The notes under the pieces are model-generated. The model saw only the letters and a list, made by a program, of their open reading frames with translations, was not told the origin of the DNA and searched no databases. DNA of 64,000 bases from Cladosporium sp. IMV 00045 (lineage: Eukaryota > Ascomycota > Dothideomycetes > Cladosporiales > Cladosporiaceae). This document shows positions 9,593 to 21,816 of this stretch, piece by piece. The stretch spans positions 1-64,000 of the forward strand of contig MSJI02000817.1 in NCBI GenBank assembly GCA_001931905.2. The letters run 5' to 3'. How positions within the stretch are numbered: the first letter of the stretch is position 1; every line of letters begins with the position of its first letter. The position numbers and the translations under genes were made by a program.

Positions 9593-11153
9593 TGGGAGGG
9601 TGACTTGGTTCTCTCTCTTTTTCTTCATCTTTTTCTTTTCTCGAATCCTGGTTCTGGGATTTCTGAACTGCGTGGCCACGTCGTTTTTAGCGTTGGTGTT
9701 TGGCGTTGGTGGAGATGGCTTTCTTGAATGAGGAATACGCTTGAGTTCCTGGGTTGTTTCTTTGGCTTAGAACTCCGTAGGGAGGCTATGTTTCTTGATA
9801 ATACTGGCCAAAAAGCAGCGTTTCTGCGTCAAGATTGTCCGATGTGACCCCTCCTCAAAAAGTCCACATTTCCAAGGTCATTTCGCTCGAATCATCTTGA
9901 CTGGAAGTCTGCAGTCACAATTACCTCTCAACTTCGGGTTCATTTGCAATCCAGCGCACGCGCAAGCAGAATTCTCAGGCTCCTCGCAATAAGCGTTATG
10001 GTTATTCGCATGGGTCAAGGACGGTTGAGGGACATGTATGTGTATACCAAGTCCTCACCAGGGCGTTGGCAACATGAACTGTGCATGAGATCTTCTGCCG
10101 TGAGCCCAACGCACATGGTGTGACGTCGGCCTGCAGAACTTCTTTTCGAGAATAATGCCCAAGTCATTTACGGTTCATCGATTTATGCACTGACATAGTA
10201 GAAATTATAAATTATCCACGACATCAGGGAGTATACTGGTCCGTGCCAAGTCAAATGTGTCGAACGTGAAACGGCGCTCTAGACTCCCGCCAGCCCTTGT
10301 CCTTTTGTCTGGAGATTGTTCCACGCTACGATCCCTGTCGGCGAGCATGATATATGATCACTCGTAGCGAGTCGTAGGAATCATGAGACAGTTCGATCTG
10401 GGTGCTATTTTGAAAGACGCGCTGTTACAGAAGAGAACATCGAGCCAGTCAGAAAGAAGCTTTGGCGCCACTGCCGCCACCGACGAGGATTGTTATGCGC
10501 TGAGTTCACACATCAAGGCGCCGAGCCTCAAGCGAGACGCGGCGTCGCTGTTTGAGGTAGTGGAGCACACGATCAGAGCAGACATGAAAGAAACTCATCG
10601 ACAGAGCGCGCGTTTGAGATGGGCGCAGTCACTGCAGACAGTTCATGTATACTCTGTAGCAGTACGTATATCGCATGTCCATCACGTCCGATTCGAGGAG
10701 GCTCCCCATCTGGGTCACGGGCCAAGAGCCACAGCCTCCTCCACACGTCATCTTTGTCCGATCTTTCTGCGAACTGACCCTAAACTTTGTCGCGCGTGCG
10801 ACGCAACGGCGCTCCAGGAGAGGAGACAAGAGAGGAGAGAGGCTGTTGCCAGCGTGCGCCTGCAGCGAGTGCCAATTCTTACTGCCTTGCTTGAGCGGTC
10901 TTTCACACTCCATCACCATCATAGAGGTGTTTTTCCATTTTTTGTTCTTGTTCCACCCGCTGGCCTGGCGTCTTCTTCCTTTCCGTTGCCCTGGGAAGCT
11001 CACTCGCATTCCCACCTTTCCGCCTCCAGCCGCACCTGTCTCGCCGTCCGCGCTCACCGCAGGACTGCGCCTCTTGAAGAAACAGAGAAAGACACCTTCA
11101 CAGCATTGTGGCCATTTGATCCTTGTCTCTCACCCTCCTAAGGCATCGACAAA
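9593..11153. other. Intergenic region and long 5' leader of the PAP2 gene
   Basis: No gene is recognised in 1.56 kb. An open frame at 10383-11141 has no recognisable domain and a low-complexity composition; it probably lies in the promoter and 5' UTR of the PAP2 gene. Confidence 0.5.
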
Positions 11154-12569
11154 ATGGCAAACATGCCTACGATATCCAAGCGGCTCGTTGCCGCCTACAT
11201 CCTCGACTGGGTGGTCATGATGTGAGTGTATCCGTACCACACGCGCTTGAGCTGGCGAACGGAATAATTAATATTATCATTTTCTAGCATCATCGCTGGC
11301 ATCGGTGCTGGTATCAACTACGTCGAGCCTTACAAGCGGCCATTCTCTCTCATGGATCTCAGCATCTCTTACCCTAAGGTCGAGGAGTCTATTCCCATCG
11401 GTCTGCTCACCGTCATCGTCCTGGTCATCCCGGCGATCATCATTTTTGTCATCGTCCTGGCGCTTGTCCCTGGCCCTCGCTTCACCCGTGGCCTGTCTCG
11501 CAAGACTATGATCACCCGCAAGCTCTGGGAATGGGAGAAAGGATGGGCCGGTCTGGCTCTTTCCCTCGTCTGTGCTTTCTTCATCACCCAGGGAATGAAG
11601 AATCTCTTCGGCAGGCCACGTCCCAGCAGCATAGCGCGCTGCGAACCGGATCTGAACAATCTTCAGAACTACGTCGTCGGAGGCTACGGCCAAAATCTCG
11701 ACCCCCGATGGGTCCTTGTTTCCGGCGATATTTGCCAAAACCCCGACGCCCACCTGGTCAACGATGCCTTCAAGAGCTTCCCCAGTGGCCACGCCTCATT
11801 CTCTTGGGCAGGACTCCTCTACTTGTCTTTCTTCCTCTGCTCCAAATTCGCTATCCAGATTCCCTACCTCCCCTCTCAATCTCCAACCCAGGAGCATACC
11901 GGCAACCGCTCGAGCGCACAGGAACTCCTACCCCTCCACCACAACGGCGAACCCGTGGAAGGCCGCAAACCTCGCGACTCCGACGTGACAGCAGCAGACT
12001 TCACGCGCAGCGTCCCCGCCCGCAACCAAGCAGCATCACCTCCGAACCACCTGATCATCGTCGCGTTCATCCCCGTCGCCGTGGCAGTCTACATCTGCTC
12101 CACGCGCTTCGTCGAATTCTACCACTTCGGAACCGATCTGATTGCCGGCTCCGTCATCGGCATCCTCAGCGCCTGGTTCGCTTTCCGCTGGTACCACCTC
12201 CCCGTCGGCAAAGGCGCCGGCTGGGCCTGGGGTCCGCGCAGCAAGGAGCGCGCATTCGGCATAGGAGTCGGTGTGGGCAACTACGCGGACGCCGACAACT
12301 GGACCTCTTCCGCCAGCCGCCAACGCCAGCGCGCTCCCGGTGTGGCCAAATATGCCAACGGCGCGGATTACCACCAACCCGGATCTGCCACGACGGCGAA
12401 TTTCTCCAACGGCGTCGAATATCCACCACCCGGGCATGTCGACACTAGCTACTCGAACGGAGCGCATAGTTATCAGAGAGGGAATGACGCCAGCGAGTAC
12501 GCGCATGCTGAGGATTGGCCTTCATCGTCGAGGCTGGATCAGCGTGGTAATGAAAGGGTGCCTGTGTAA
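11154..12569 (+). CDS. PAP2-family lipid phosphate phosphatase, 449 aa
   Basis: Two exons, 11154-11221 and 11288-12569. The three PAP2 phosphatase motifs are present: KNLFGRPRP (K-x6-RP), FPSGHAS (PSGH) and STRFVEFYHFGTDLIAG (SR-like-x5-H-x3-D, where the first motif position is STR). Several hydrophobic segments give a multi-pass membrane protein like yeast Dpp1/Lpp1, which dephosphorylate diacylglycerol pyrophosphate and phosphatidic acid in vacuole or Golgi membranes. It is longer than Dpp1 because of a loop of about 65 residues between PSGH and the last motif and a C-terminal tail of about 110 residues. The tail holds imperfect copies of an aromatic-x-N-G-x-x-Y unit (YANGADY, FSNGVEY, YSNGAHSY). 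Confidence 0.92.
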
Positions 12570-13134
12570 TAAATTGCGGGCTGCGTTTATGAGGGATGTG
12601 GGTTTTCCTTGGAATAGATTCGCTTGTTGCTCTGGTTTTCTGTATCTAATACTTTGTCTTATTGTCCACGCCGAGCGTGTGGAAATGACGTTTTAAACAA
12701 GGCTACTCACTTTTTCCCCAATAATTTATTATGGAGTTCTGTTTATTGCTTTATAACAAACCTTAGGTATCCTGTCTTCTCAGGTGTATGCTTGAATCCT
12801 GATTCGCTGGGCGGCATGTTACCCGATGTGGCGTTTGCCGCCAAAGACCGACCCGCCTTCGCCGCCTTCCCAACATTCACCACGGCCAACTTGACAGTCA
12901 TCCAGGGATGCTTACAGAAACTTTATACTTAGCATTACAATAGAATATATTATTGCCTACACTTCCGCTCACGAGCTCATACCACCCGCCCGTCTGGTAT
13001 CCACTAAGTCTACTGAAATCTAACCCTAAAGCCCAGGAGAAGTTTCGACAGCCAAAGCCAATTTCTATGGTACGGGAACGACTGGACTATCACGCATCGA
13101 AATCCAACACAGAACCAACAGTCACAGAACCAGG
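12570..13134. other. Intergenic region between PAP2 and HAD genes
   Basis: This stretch is AT-richer than the flanking genes and holds the PAP2 3' UTR and the HAD promoter. No gene is recognised. Confidence 0.6.
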
Positions 13135-14031
13135 ATGCCTCACCACGAAGACAACAACTTCTCGGCCCCTGCCGAAGTGGTCGATTTCTCCGCTCTGCTT
13201 TTCGACATGGATGGCACGATCATAGATTCCACGCCCGCGATTGAGAAGTACTGGCATGAGACTGGCAAGGAGATCGGTGTTGATGGCGATGGTATGTTGA
13301 TTTTTCTGCTCTTGTCTTCCCCCATTGCTGAGGTGTTATGAAACGGATGGAATATTTAGAAATGGGCAAGTTGCTGATATTCCTTTTTCTTCGCCGCAGT
13401 CATCCTCGAAACCTCCCACGGCCGCAGAAGCATCGACGTCCTCAAACTCCTGTGCCCGGAACGCGCAAATTGGGAATGTAAGTGCACGCCTCCTTCACTC
13501 AACACTCAAACCCCCTCCTAACCCTCCCACCCCTCAGACGTCTGCAAAGCCGAAGGCCAAATCCCCATCAACCACGGCAGCGACGCGATCGAAATCCCCG
13601 GCTCCCGCACCCTCCTCGACCATCTCGAAACCGCCGGTGCGCCCTGGGCGATCGTCACCTCCGGAACCCGCCCACTCGTCACCGGCTGGCTGGACGTGAT
13701 GAAACTGGCGCACCCGCGCTTCCTCGTCACGGCGGAGGAAGTGGCGAACGGCAAGCCGGACCCGGCGTGCTACCGTCTCGGTGCGGAGCGTTTGGGATTG
13801 CAGGACGTGGATCCGCAGCGTATGCTCGTGCTGGAAGACGCACCGGCGGGTGTGAGGGCGGGTAAGGCTGCGGGGTATAGGGTGGTGGCGCTGGCGACGA
13901 CGCATGATGTGAGTAAGTTGAGGGAGGCGGGTGCGGATTGGATTGTGAGGGATATGGAGAGTGTGAGGTTTGAGGGATGGAATGGGAAGGGGAGGGCGGT
14001 CAGTGTGAGGATTTCGGATGCGTTGGTGTGA
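13135..14031 (+). CDS. HAD-superfamily sugar/glycerol phosphatase, 242 aa
   Basis: Three exons, 13135-13291, 13400-13477 and 13538-14031, join in phase 1 both times. All four HAD motifs are visible: DMDGTIIDS (nucleophile and acid Asp), TSGT, GKPDP (Lys) and VLEDAPAG (acidic pair). The size and the GKPDPACY and DAPAGVRAGKAAG patterns match the GPP1/DOG2-like group. These enzymes dephosphorylate glycerol-1-phosphate, 2-deoxyglucose-6-phosphate or similar small sugar phosphates in the cytosol. The exact substrate cannot be read from sequence. Confidence 0.92.
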
Positions 14032-14627
14032 ATGGAAGAGTTCCTGAGGGAAAGTTCGACACTGTTCTTCCGTGACAGTCGAGCGATAACAGCGGCATCG
14101 ATAGAATTGCGAACAAGAATAGATACGAGAGTTTTACGTGAAGCATGGTAAATCAAGGAAGACATTGGGCGCTGGAAGTTTTCAATCCAAGAAACTCCTC
14201 CAATTCATGCGATCTTTGCCAACGCTCATTCCTAGGCAACTCTCCTCAGCGTCCAGCCTCGTCTCGGGACAAAGTATGCCAATAATGAGACTTACTTGCG
14301 AGGGAAGTTTATGGACATCGGTCTACTGAGTACAAAGAGGAAGAAACATATGACGACGACTCCACTTAGGAGTACACCAGAGCTGTCGCAATGTTTGAAC
14401 ACGAGCAGAGTATACATTATTTGAGCAGAAGCACAAATCAACCGCAAGTGAAGTAAAGCGACCGAAAGTGAAGTGAAGTACCCAAGCCCGCGGGAAACGG
14501 AAGCCTTCCGCAGTACGCGCGACCTCGCTTGTTCTCGAGTCCCATCGATCTCGGATCAGGGTAAACTTTTTGGGAGAGGCAGAAGATACAGGCTTGTTTA
14601 CAAACGGCCGACATCACATATACAACA
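14032..14627. other. Intergenic region between HAD gene and TIM54
   Basis: About 600 bp of 3' UTR and promoter. No gene or RNA is recognised. Confidence 0.6.
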
Positions 14628-16136
14628 ATGTCCGACAAACCCACCGTCCCGCCTGCGGAAGGCGCAGCAGCAGCACCAGTAGCGCCCGTCGAAAATGCAG
14701 CGCCAAAAGCACCCGCTGCTCCTAAAGCTGTGCCTGAGCAGAACCCGGCTTTCAAGGCCATGGGTAAGTGCTAGCATTCTCATTCTACAATCGCATTAAC
14801 ACAAGCATGCTGGGAAGATGCAAGACTAACATCCTTCCGCCCAGGTCTGCCACGCTTCCGCCTCCCCTCGCGCAACTGGATGATCTTCCTCGGCATCACG
14901 GGCTCCTTCTTCGGCGCAGTCTACTACGACAAATGGCAGACATCGAAGAACCGACAGAAGTGGTGCGACCTGGTCGCGCACAAATCCGAGGAGGCTCTCA
15001 ACCCGCACTCGCTGCCGCGCCGGCTGACGATCTACCTCGCGGCGCCGCCGGGCGACGGTCTGCGCGCCGCCCGAGAGCACTTCCACGAGTACGTCAAGCC
15101 CGTGCTCGTCGCAGCGTCGATGGACTGGGACGTCGTCGAGGGCAGGAAGGAGGGCGATGTCAGGTTCAAGACGGCGGATAGGGTGAGGAGGAGGCGCAAG
15201 GCGGGCGGTGAGGGCGAGCCCCTAGACGAGGCGGATTTGGCGGCGGAGGTGCAAAGGCAGAAATTCGGGCTGGATGATCCGACTGGTGTGGCGGGTGATA
15301 TTGTCATTGGCAGGCATACGTGGAAGGAATACGTGAGGGGACTGCACGAGGGCTGGCTTGGTCCGACGGATGCGCCCAAGGAGCCTGAGACGGAAGAACA
15401 GTCGAACCTGGGCGCTGAGAAGCTCGAGGCCACACATATCCCCGGCCAGAGCTCAGTAGGCGACGCAGCCGCCAATGCCGCGACAGACCTCGCAAGCGCA
15501 TCCACAACACCTAGCGATGAGCTTCAACCCGACTCACCGCAACCGCAAGACGACAACAACAAGCCCACGGAAGAATCGCCCAAGGAAGACACCACCGAAG
15601 AAAAGAAGGAAGAACCCGAGAAGCCCAAACCGCGCCACCCACCCCCCTTCATCGCACCCGAAGCCTACCCCTCCGCTTCTCTCTCCGCTCTCATCCCCTC
15701 AACTATCGGCCCCTCCACGCCCGTCAGCTTCCCCCACCTCCTCGGCTTCCGCAACACGCCCATCCGCATCTACCGCTTCCTGAACCGCCGTTTCCTCGCC
15801 GACGATATTGGCCGACAAGTCGCTTCCGCCGTGCTGGCGTCGCATAGACCTTACTCCACCACGTCCACCGCGTCTTTCGACGACGAGAGCTCCGCAAGCT
15901 CCGCGCACGAAGTCTCTACCACTTCCCAACCCGAAGAGCGCAATTGGTGGAAGACTACGTTCCGCGAGCGCGAGCCGCATGAGGAGAGCGTGTGGATCGA
16001 GCCTTGCGTTGTTGATGAGCGCGTCACGAGCCGGATGAGTCGGTTTGAGCTGAGCGCGGACGAGGAGGCGCGCGCTGCCAGGATTGGTGAGGGGAAGGAG
16101 GGCGTGAGCTCGAAGTTCGGGAAGGAGGAGGAATGA
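14628..16136 (+). CDS. TIM54: Mitochondrial inner-membrane translocase subunit Tim54, 475 aa
   Basis: Two exons, 14628-14763 and 14845-16136 (phase 1). After an Ala/Pro-rich N-terminus, residues about 57-73 form one membrane segment (WMIFLGITGSFFGAVYYD) followed by KWQTSKNRQKW. The typical Tim54 segments RRLTIYLAAPPGDGL and the VKPVLVAASMDWDVVEGR block come next. Tim54 is part of the TIM22 complex that inserts carrier proteins into the mitochondrial inner membrane; its bulk faces the intermembrane space. A Glu/Lys/Pro-rich, probably disordered stretch separates the two conserved halves. No frame defects are seen. Confidence 0.93.
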
Positions 16137-16952
16137 GGTGAGATGAATTGAGCGCGTGGCAGATTGTATTATAAAGATACTGGCGCGTGCGTGGAGGACT
16201 CTCTCGACTCTTTGATTTTACCAGATCTGGGAAAAGCATTCGTGACTTGTTTTGGAAAAGAGAAAGGGCGGTGATGAAATCTTCCAACTCATCTCAACAA
16301 GCAGACTTTGAATAAGAGATAATGCGGACAAGTATCTCGAGATGAGAACGAGGTTCTGCTTTGAGTAGGATATGTCATGATGACATGGGAGACGAGAGTT
16401 CGAACGGGTTGAGAATTGTACCGAAAGGAAAACGAAAGTCAGGAGGAATTTGCGCGACTGAATCGATCGACTGATAGTTTAGTTTGTAGGAATATAGACG
16501 CCATGTACTATTATTACTTGTCATTACTATCCATTCGCCGGGGTTGTTGCAATCATCATCATCGACTCCGAATATCAAAAAACAAGAGATCAAAAAGATC
16601 AAAAAGAAAAGAGGAAAAGAAATATGAAGAGAATAATTGTAATAGAAGAGAGGTGAAAGTATCAGTCCAAGCCAACCGGACATCGTCGTCACCGGCATCA
16701 TCTTCGATTAATAACGTCTGGCTAAGACTGCATCGGTCTTTGCAACCATTCACTTCATTGCCGTTCGTCCGTGAACTGCAGGGTACAGCCGTGAGTTTTT
16801 CGTGGATCGAAGAAAAAGAATGCAGAATTACACTTCGCGATAGTAGGATTCACCATGGAAAAGACAACACTGAGGCGAGTCCAAAGGATCAGATTGCATT
16901 GCGAATCTCCGGTATCGTCTCCACCGCCATGCTCACATTCCGTCAACAGAAA
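16137..16952. other. Convergent 3' region between TIM54 and the MFS gene
   Basis: Both flanking genes end here. An open frame at 16416-17210 overlaps the last MFS exon in antisense and has no recognisable domain, so it is not called. Confidence 0.6.
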
Positions 16953-18929
16953 TCACTCCAATTCACCTCTCATACTCAAAAACTCTCTATACTTCGGAGC
17001 ACACTTCCTCCTCCAAGCCTTACCCCAAGCACCCATCGGCACCGCAGCAGCCATGCTCAAAACAACCATCAGACCGTAGAAAGTGAAAACCGGGCCCATG
17101 CTAGTGGCATCGATGAAGTATTGCAGAGACTGCGTGATGGCGAAGTTGATGCAGGAAGAGCAGATGGCGAGGATGACGACGATCTCACCGGAAATCTATC
17201 GATCTGTTAGCATCTTCTGTGATTCACTCCATGATGGGCGGGTCTCGAGACTTACTCCAGGAAACGAGTCCATCGCGTACGCAGTCGCAATGCTACAGGC
17301 ACTAACTTGATGAGCGATCATGCATCCCAGACCGAAAGCGACAGACATCCAGTGCAGACCCTTGTCAGCCCCCCAGCCGTAGAGCATATATCCCAAGCCG
17401 GCGTAGATGAAGCTGATGCACAGAGTCCAAAGTCGCATTTCGGGCTCTTTGACTCCGCCGTTGCGGCGCGCCAGAAAGACGACGATGGTGTCTGCGAAGA
17501 CGCCGGTGAAGTAGCCGAAGATACTGCCGACGAGGGCGGAGAGGAACATGAGGCCGGTGGCTGTGGTGGAGAAGTTGTAGGGTTCGTTGGTCATGATTTC
17601 GGAGACTGAATGGTGTTAATTGGGGCGCTGAGGTGTACGTCTGCGCGGATCTTACTGGTATTGAAAGAGACGATGCCTGCTGTGCAGCCGAAGGCAAAGA
17701 TGATGCCAGCCTATGAACCATGTTAGAGAGTAGCCATCAAGCGTCTGAATTATACTCACCAGCACAACGTTCGGGAACGCGAACAAGAAGAACGGCCTCT
17801 TGAAGTACTGCCAGTAAGTCGTCTTGTCCTCTGGGTGATAAGTCCAGAGCTGCAACCTCTGCAAGACAGTTCGCTTCTCATATCCCGGAAGCACCTGACC
17901 CACAGCTTCAGATGCAGCGCTTTGTGTTTGCTCCAGGCCTTTCTTTCCATCGTCATGGTCATCAGCTACACTGCGCTCCGCAATGGCAGTGCCATGTTCA
18001 ACTGTCGGAAGGGCTTCGCGTCTTTCAAACAAGAAGCGAGGGAACATAGTCTCTTCAAAACCACCCAGGATGATCAGGAATGTACCGGCTTCGATGATGG
18101 AAGCGACCCAGCCTGACCAACGCCATCCGCGTGTGTCGGCAATCGCGCCGCCGGTGATGAGTCCCAAGCTGCAAGACTGTAAGCGGGAAGATCAGGCACT
18201 GACTAGACTTTGTACTCACATCGATCCAAGCTGCTGACCAAACAAGTAAAACGACAAACTAGTGCTGCGCTGGTGCACGAAGAACATGTCGAAGATCGAA
18301 AGCTGGATGACAGCCTGATATGCGCTTGTGCCGACTCCATTTAGAGCGCAAGATAGATACCACTGAGCGGCGCCGTTGAACACCGCTTGCCAGACCATCG
18401 ATCCAAGGACGAATAAAGTCGTCACTAGCAAGACTGGTCGGCGACCGATCTTCATGGCCAGGGGAATCCAGAAGATGTTCGCGAAGCCCTGCGACGATAA
18501 TCAGTCAGCGACGGTTTCTAGGTCCTTCTCGCGGATCTGCTATCTCACCAAGAGCAGATAGTTCAATGCACCGCCACCCGCCAAAGCAGTCAATGGAACG
18601 TCAGCTTCTCTACTGATTACGGTGCGTGCAGCGCCGAGGTTGTTCTCGCCGTATGAGAAACCGCAAGCATATATCGCGAGGATAGTCAGTTGCCAATACT
18701 TCTTGACAATGGACCAGCGCTGTGAATTCATCAATGATTGTTCTTCTGTTCGCAGATTGCAACTTGAACTAACCAGAGGATCACGACCACAGTTCGTCGG
18801 CTGTGGAAGCAGGACGATATCCGACTCGCCAGAGCAGGCATGGGAGACATCTAGACTGTGATTCGTGTCGACCAGGTACTCAGTGCCGGGGACATTGTCA
18901 CGAGTGTCTGGAAGCGTGGAGTCGGTCAT
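16953..18929 (-). CDS. MFS transporter, DHA1/HOL1-like, 550 aa
   Basis: Seven exons fit in phase: 18774-18929, 18549-18719, 18220-18488, 17760-18168, 17656-17710, 17256-17605 and 16953-17195. The start MTDSTLPDTRD is preferred over an upstream in-frame ATG because homologous proteins have short hydrophilic N-termini. The junction DPLRWSIVKKYWQL is the usual entry to TM1. MKIGRRPVLL is the MFS signature between TM2 and TM3, and about twelve hydrophobic segments follow with a central hydrophilic loop holding LQLWTYHPEDK. The family exports or imports small molecules or cations; the substrate is unknown. Upstream lie a Zn2Cys6 regulator and a fructosyl amino acid oxidase, which suggests a shared catabolic function. 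Confidence 0.88.
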
Positions 18930-19568
18930 TCTGTAATGCTGTACGTTGATATGTACAATAAAATGGCGATGAAGATGAGAAACAAATCGGTAACGATCGT
19001 GAAGACGGCGACTCTGACTTTTGTAGGCACTTTCCATATCTGATGATGCCGTCCTCTATCACTACTTCCAAGGTCACATTCGGCACTATCTTCGCTTTGC
19101 CATCGATTCGTTTGCCTATAGGTGGGAGATTCGGTCGATAAAGGCGCGGTACGGTATCTCTCAGTTTGATATCAATTTGACTTCACCCCAAGGTGCGGGG
19201 GTTTGAGAAGGTCCACGCGCTTTGCGGAGAGATTTGTTAAGATACACCATTTCTTCGTCGATCATTGAATAACGTGTTATCGCGGATGCATTGCTAGCAA
19301 GAATTAGCCTGCATGAAGCCGAAATCCCACGGCGTGAAGGGAGTAGACGCCGGCTTGCTTGCAACGTGCAGGTCCATGCGAAGACCCACCGGCGAATGCA
19401 TATGAGCCGCTTTGCCGATGACCAGGGATTCATAGTGAAAGTGCCGGGAGTGCTTAATCGACAGATTGCGGCTTCGAGATTTGGACTTCGCTCTTGATTA
19501 CCAGAAATGATGTCGCGCTGCGATATCATGAAATGCTTTCGTCTTATCATTTCTACATCCATGAAGCC
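18930..19568. other. Intergenic region between MFS gene and Zn2Cys6 gene
   Basis: This is promoter of the MFS gene and 3' UTR of the regulator, both on the minus strand. No gene is recognised. Confidence 0.6.
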
Positions 19569-21306
19569 CTATGCAAGGCTAATGTTGATACTCATCGGTG
19601 CCACAAAACGATCCCAGTCATCATCCAGAGTGCCTGGCGTAGGCTCGTCGCCGGTCATAGCCATATCCCGGGCTTCCCATATCTTACATATCACATCTCG
19701 TGTTCGCGTTACATTGGCAATACTCGTCTTGCCCATGTGTTCAAGAATTCGCAATACCAGTGCCCTCCCGTAGACAGGCTTTCTAGTGGTTTCGTTCTTC
19801 CAGACTTCATCGTCGAGGGGATGCAGTTCGACAGCGGCAACGAAAAGAGGCCATAGCAAGCCTGCTGCAACGTCTTCCTGCAGAAACTGAATGATCCCCT
19901 GCAACACTTGCCGGATACCACTCTTGACAATAGGTGTGCGTGGGCCTGCGCCGTATAGAGCGCAGTGCAGGTAGACCCAAGAAGCAAGTTGCTTTATCTC
20001 GGCTGACTTCAGCAAGAGGTCGTCATCTGCACCAGGCTTAACGACTTGGTGAAGGGCTGAAAGATTGCACTCAAGCGCCGCAACCTGTGCCGCAAACTCA
20101 TTCGAAGCACTCGAGTTGTAATTCTTGCTCCTCGATTGGTTTAGCTCAGTAATGGAGCAAACAATAGCCACCAGTGAAGGACTGCATCCAAGCCAGGCAT
20201 CGATAGTGTCGTCCTGGGTATCCCAGTAATCGCTGCCAAAAATCGGCGGCTGTCCACAGGCAGTGCGTCCAATAACATCTTGAAAGGCGAAAAATCTCTC
20301 AGCAAAATGGGTCAAATCATTGACCGAGTCTTGTTGGGAAGATAGTCTGCCTGAAATGGTACGACGAGCGCACACCAGGTCCCTCGCACCTTTGAGATGT
20401 ACGATCCATCTTTGATCGCAGAGATTGAGAATTTCGTACAGACATAGGAGCATCATGACCACCGGCAGTTCATGGTCTTGCCAGATCTCTACTGGCTCTG
20501 CCGTTGCCAATCGTTGCCGGAGTTCGCGTAAGACTTTACTCTCTAGCCGAACGGCCGTGGCAGCCCACGCGTGATCTGTCCGTGATAAATGTCGAGCAGA
20601 CAAAGCCATCAAAGCATCCGAGACAATACTCGAAGCCGCAGCGGAAAATGGCAGAATCAGGGAATAAAACGGCGAGGTGTTTTGGCGACTGGTGATTGTG
20701 AGTGGGCACAGACGCTCGCAGTAGTATGAGACAAGATGACCATGGCGTGGGTCTGTCTTGACAGATAGATTAGAAAGGCTTAAGCTGGGGCTCGCCGTAG
20801 CATGGTACCGAGACTTAAACTCAAGAAGGTCCATCCCGGAAGATAGTGGATGCCATTGACTGACTCCGTTGGCATTCGACCGTAGAGCAATCGCATTTTC
20901 ACCTTGCTCGAATGGCTCGGAACTCTCGTTGATAAAATGGCAAGCCTCAACGGGAGGCAGAGGTAACCAATGGGTATCGATGTCATCGAGACGATGGTCT
21001 ACCTTTGACGTCCCATGTTTGCTCCATACCTATAAACTATTAGCAAGGTACTCAAGACATCATCACGCTGCAGGATTGGATCCAACCCACTCCCTGTCGA
21101 CCAAAAGCGAGCCCACTATCAGCATAGTCGGTCTCCCACTTCAGAACAACGCCCCCACGAGAGCAGGTCAGGTTACGCGCTCTGCAGTAGGCGCACGACG
21201 GCGTTCCTTCGTCGCATCTGATCTTGCGCTTTTTACAATTCAAGCAGCCGTTGCGCGATCTTCGCCTATGCGGATGGTCACGGTCAGCTGCCTTGCGTCG
21301 GGGCAT
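19569..21306 (-). CDS. Zn2Cys6 transcription factor, 558 aa
   Basis: Two exons, 21091-21306 and 19569-21029, with a phase-0 intron using donor GTGGGT; this donor is inferred because nearer GT sites would leave an intron of only 37 nt. The DNA-binding cluster has cysteines at residues 21, 24, 31, 38, 41 and 48 (CLNCKKRKIRC, then CAYC), with basic residues on both sides. The remainder is a fungal-specific transcription factor domain (FYSLILPFSAAAS, MALSARHLSR, LPVVMMLLCLYEI). Such proteins usually bind CGG half-sites as dimers and control neighbouring genes. It is divergent from the fructosyl amino acid oxidase gene (510 bp between) and tandem with the MFS gene, so it is a likely local regulator. 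Confidence 0.9.
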
Positions 21307-21816
21307 GCTTGAAGCGACAAAAGAGGCCCATGTCTCCGCGCTCGTGCGTGATGGTGCAGAGAGGGGCTGGCTGGCCTAGATTATGCAGTAGCAGAAAATG
21401 ATGCGAACGTGATGATAGACGAGTGTGGATGATGGTGGCAAGGCGGCCGTTGGGACTGGAGAAAGCTGGAGAAGAGAGAAGGTCCAGGCGCTGGGCGAAA
21501 GTCAAGACCCACCTCACCTTTACCCGCGTGCCAATGGCGACAAGATCTAGTGAAGCATTTCTTGTCAGAACGACTACCCGCATAGCCATATTGCCGTACC
21601 TGAAGTCGTATCAGCGGTGCCGCTCAGATGCTTATAGTATCGGCGCAATAGTCGGATACCACCGTGAGAGCCATCCTCTTTTGTCCCACAGTCAAGTACT
21701 TATTGTGAGGATCATCTACCGAGATTAACCATAGTCTTGCTATTATTGCAACATTCATTCTTATCAGAGCAAAGTGACTCAATAAGCATAACAATCAATC
21801 AACTCGATCAATCACC
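21307..21816. promoter_or_regulatory. Bidirectional promoter between regulator and oxidase
   Basis: This 510-bp gap lies between the divergent starts of the Zn2Cys6 gene and the fructosyl amino acid oxidase gene. It is the natural place for binding sites of that regulator. No site is assigned. Confidence 0.5.

Noticed and set aside
10383..11141. 252-codon open frame upstream of the PAP2 gene
   Set aside because: No domain, low-complexity composition and leader-like CT richness; treated as 5' region.
16416..17210. 264-codon open frame overlapping the last MFS exon
   Set aside because: Antisense to a supported exon and without recognisable domain.
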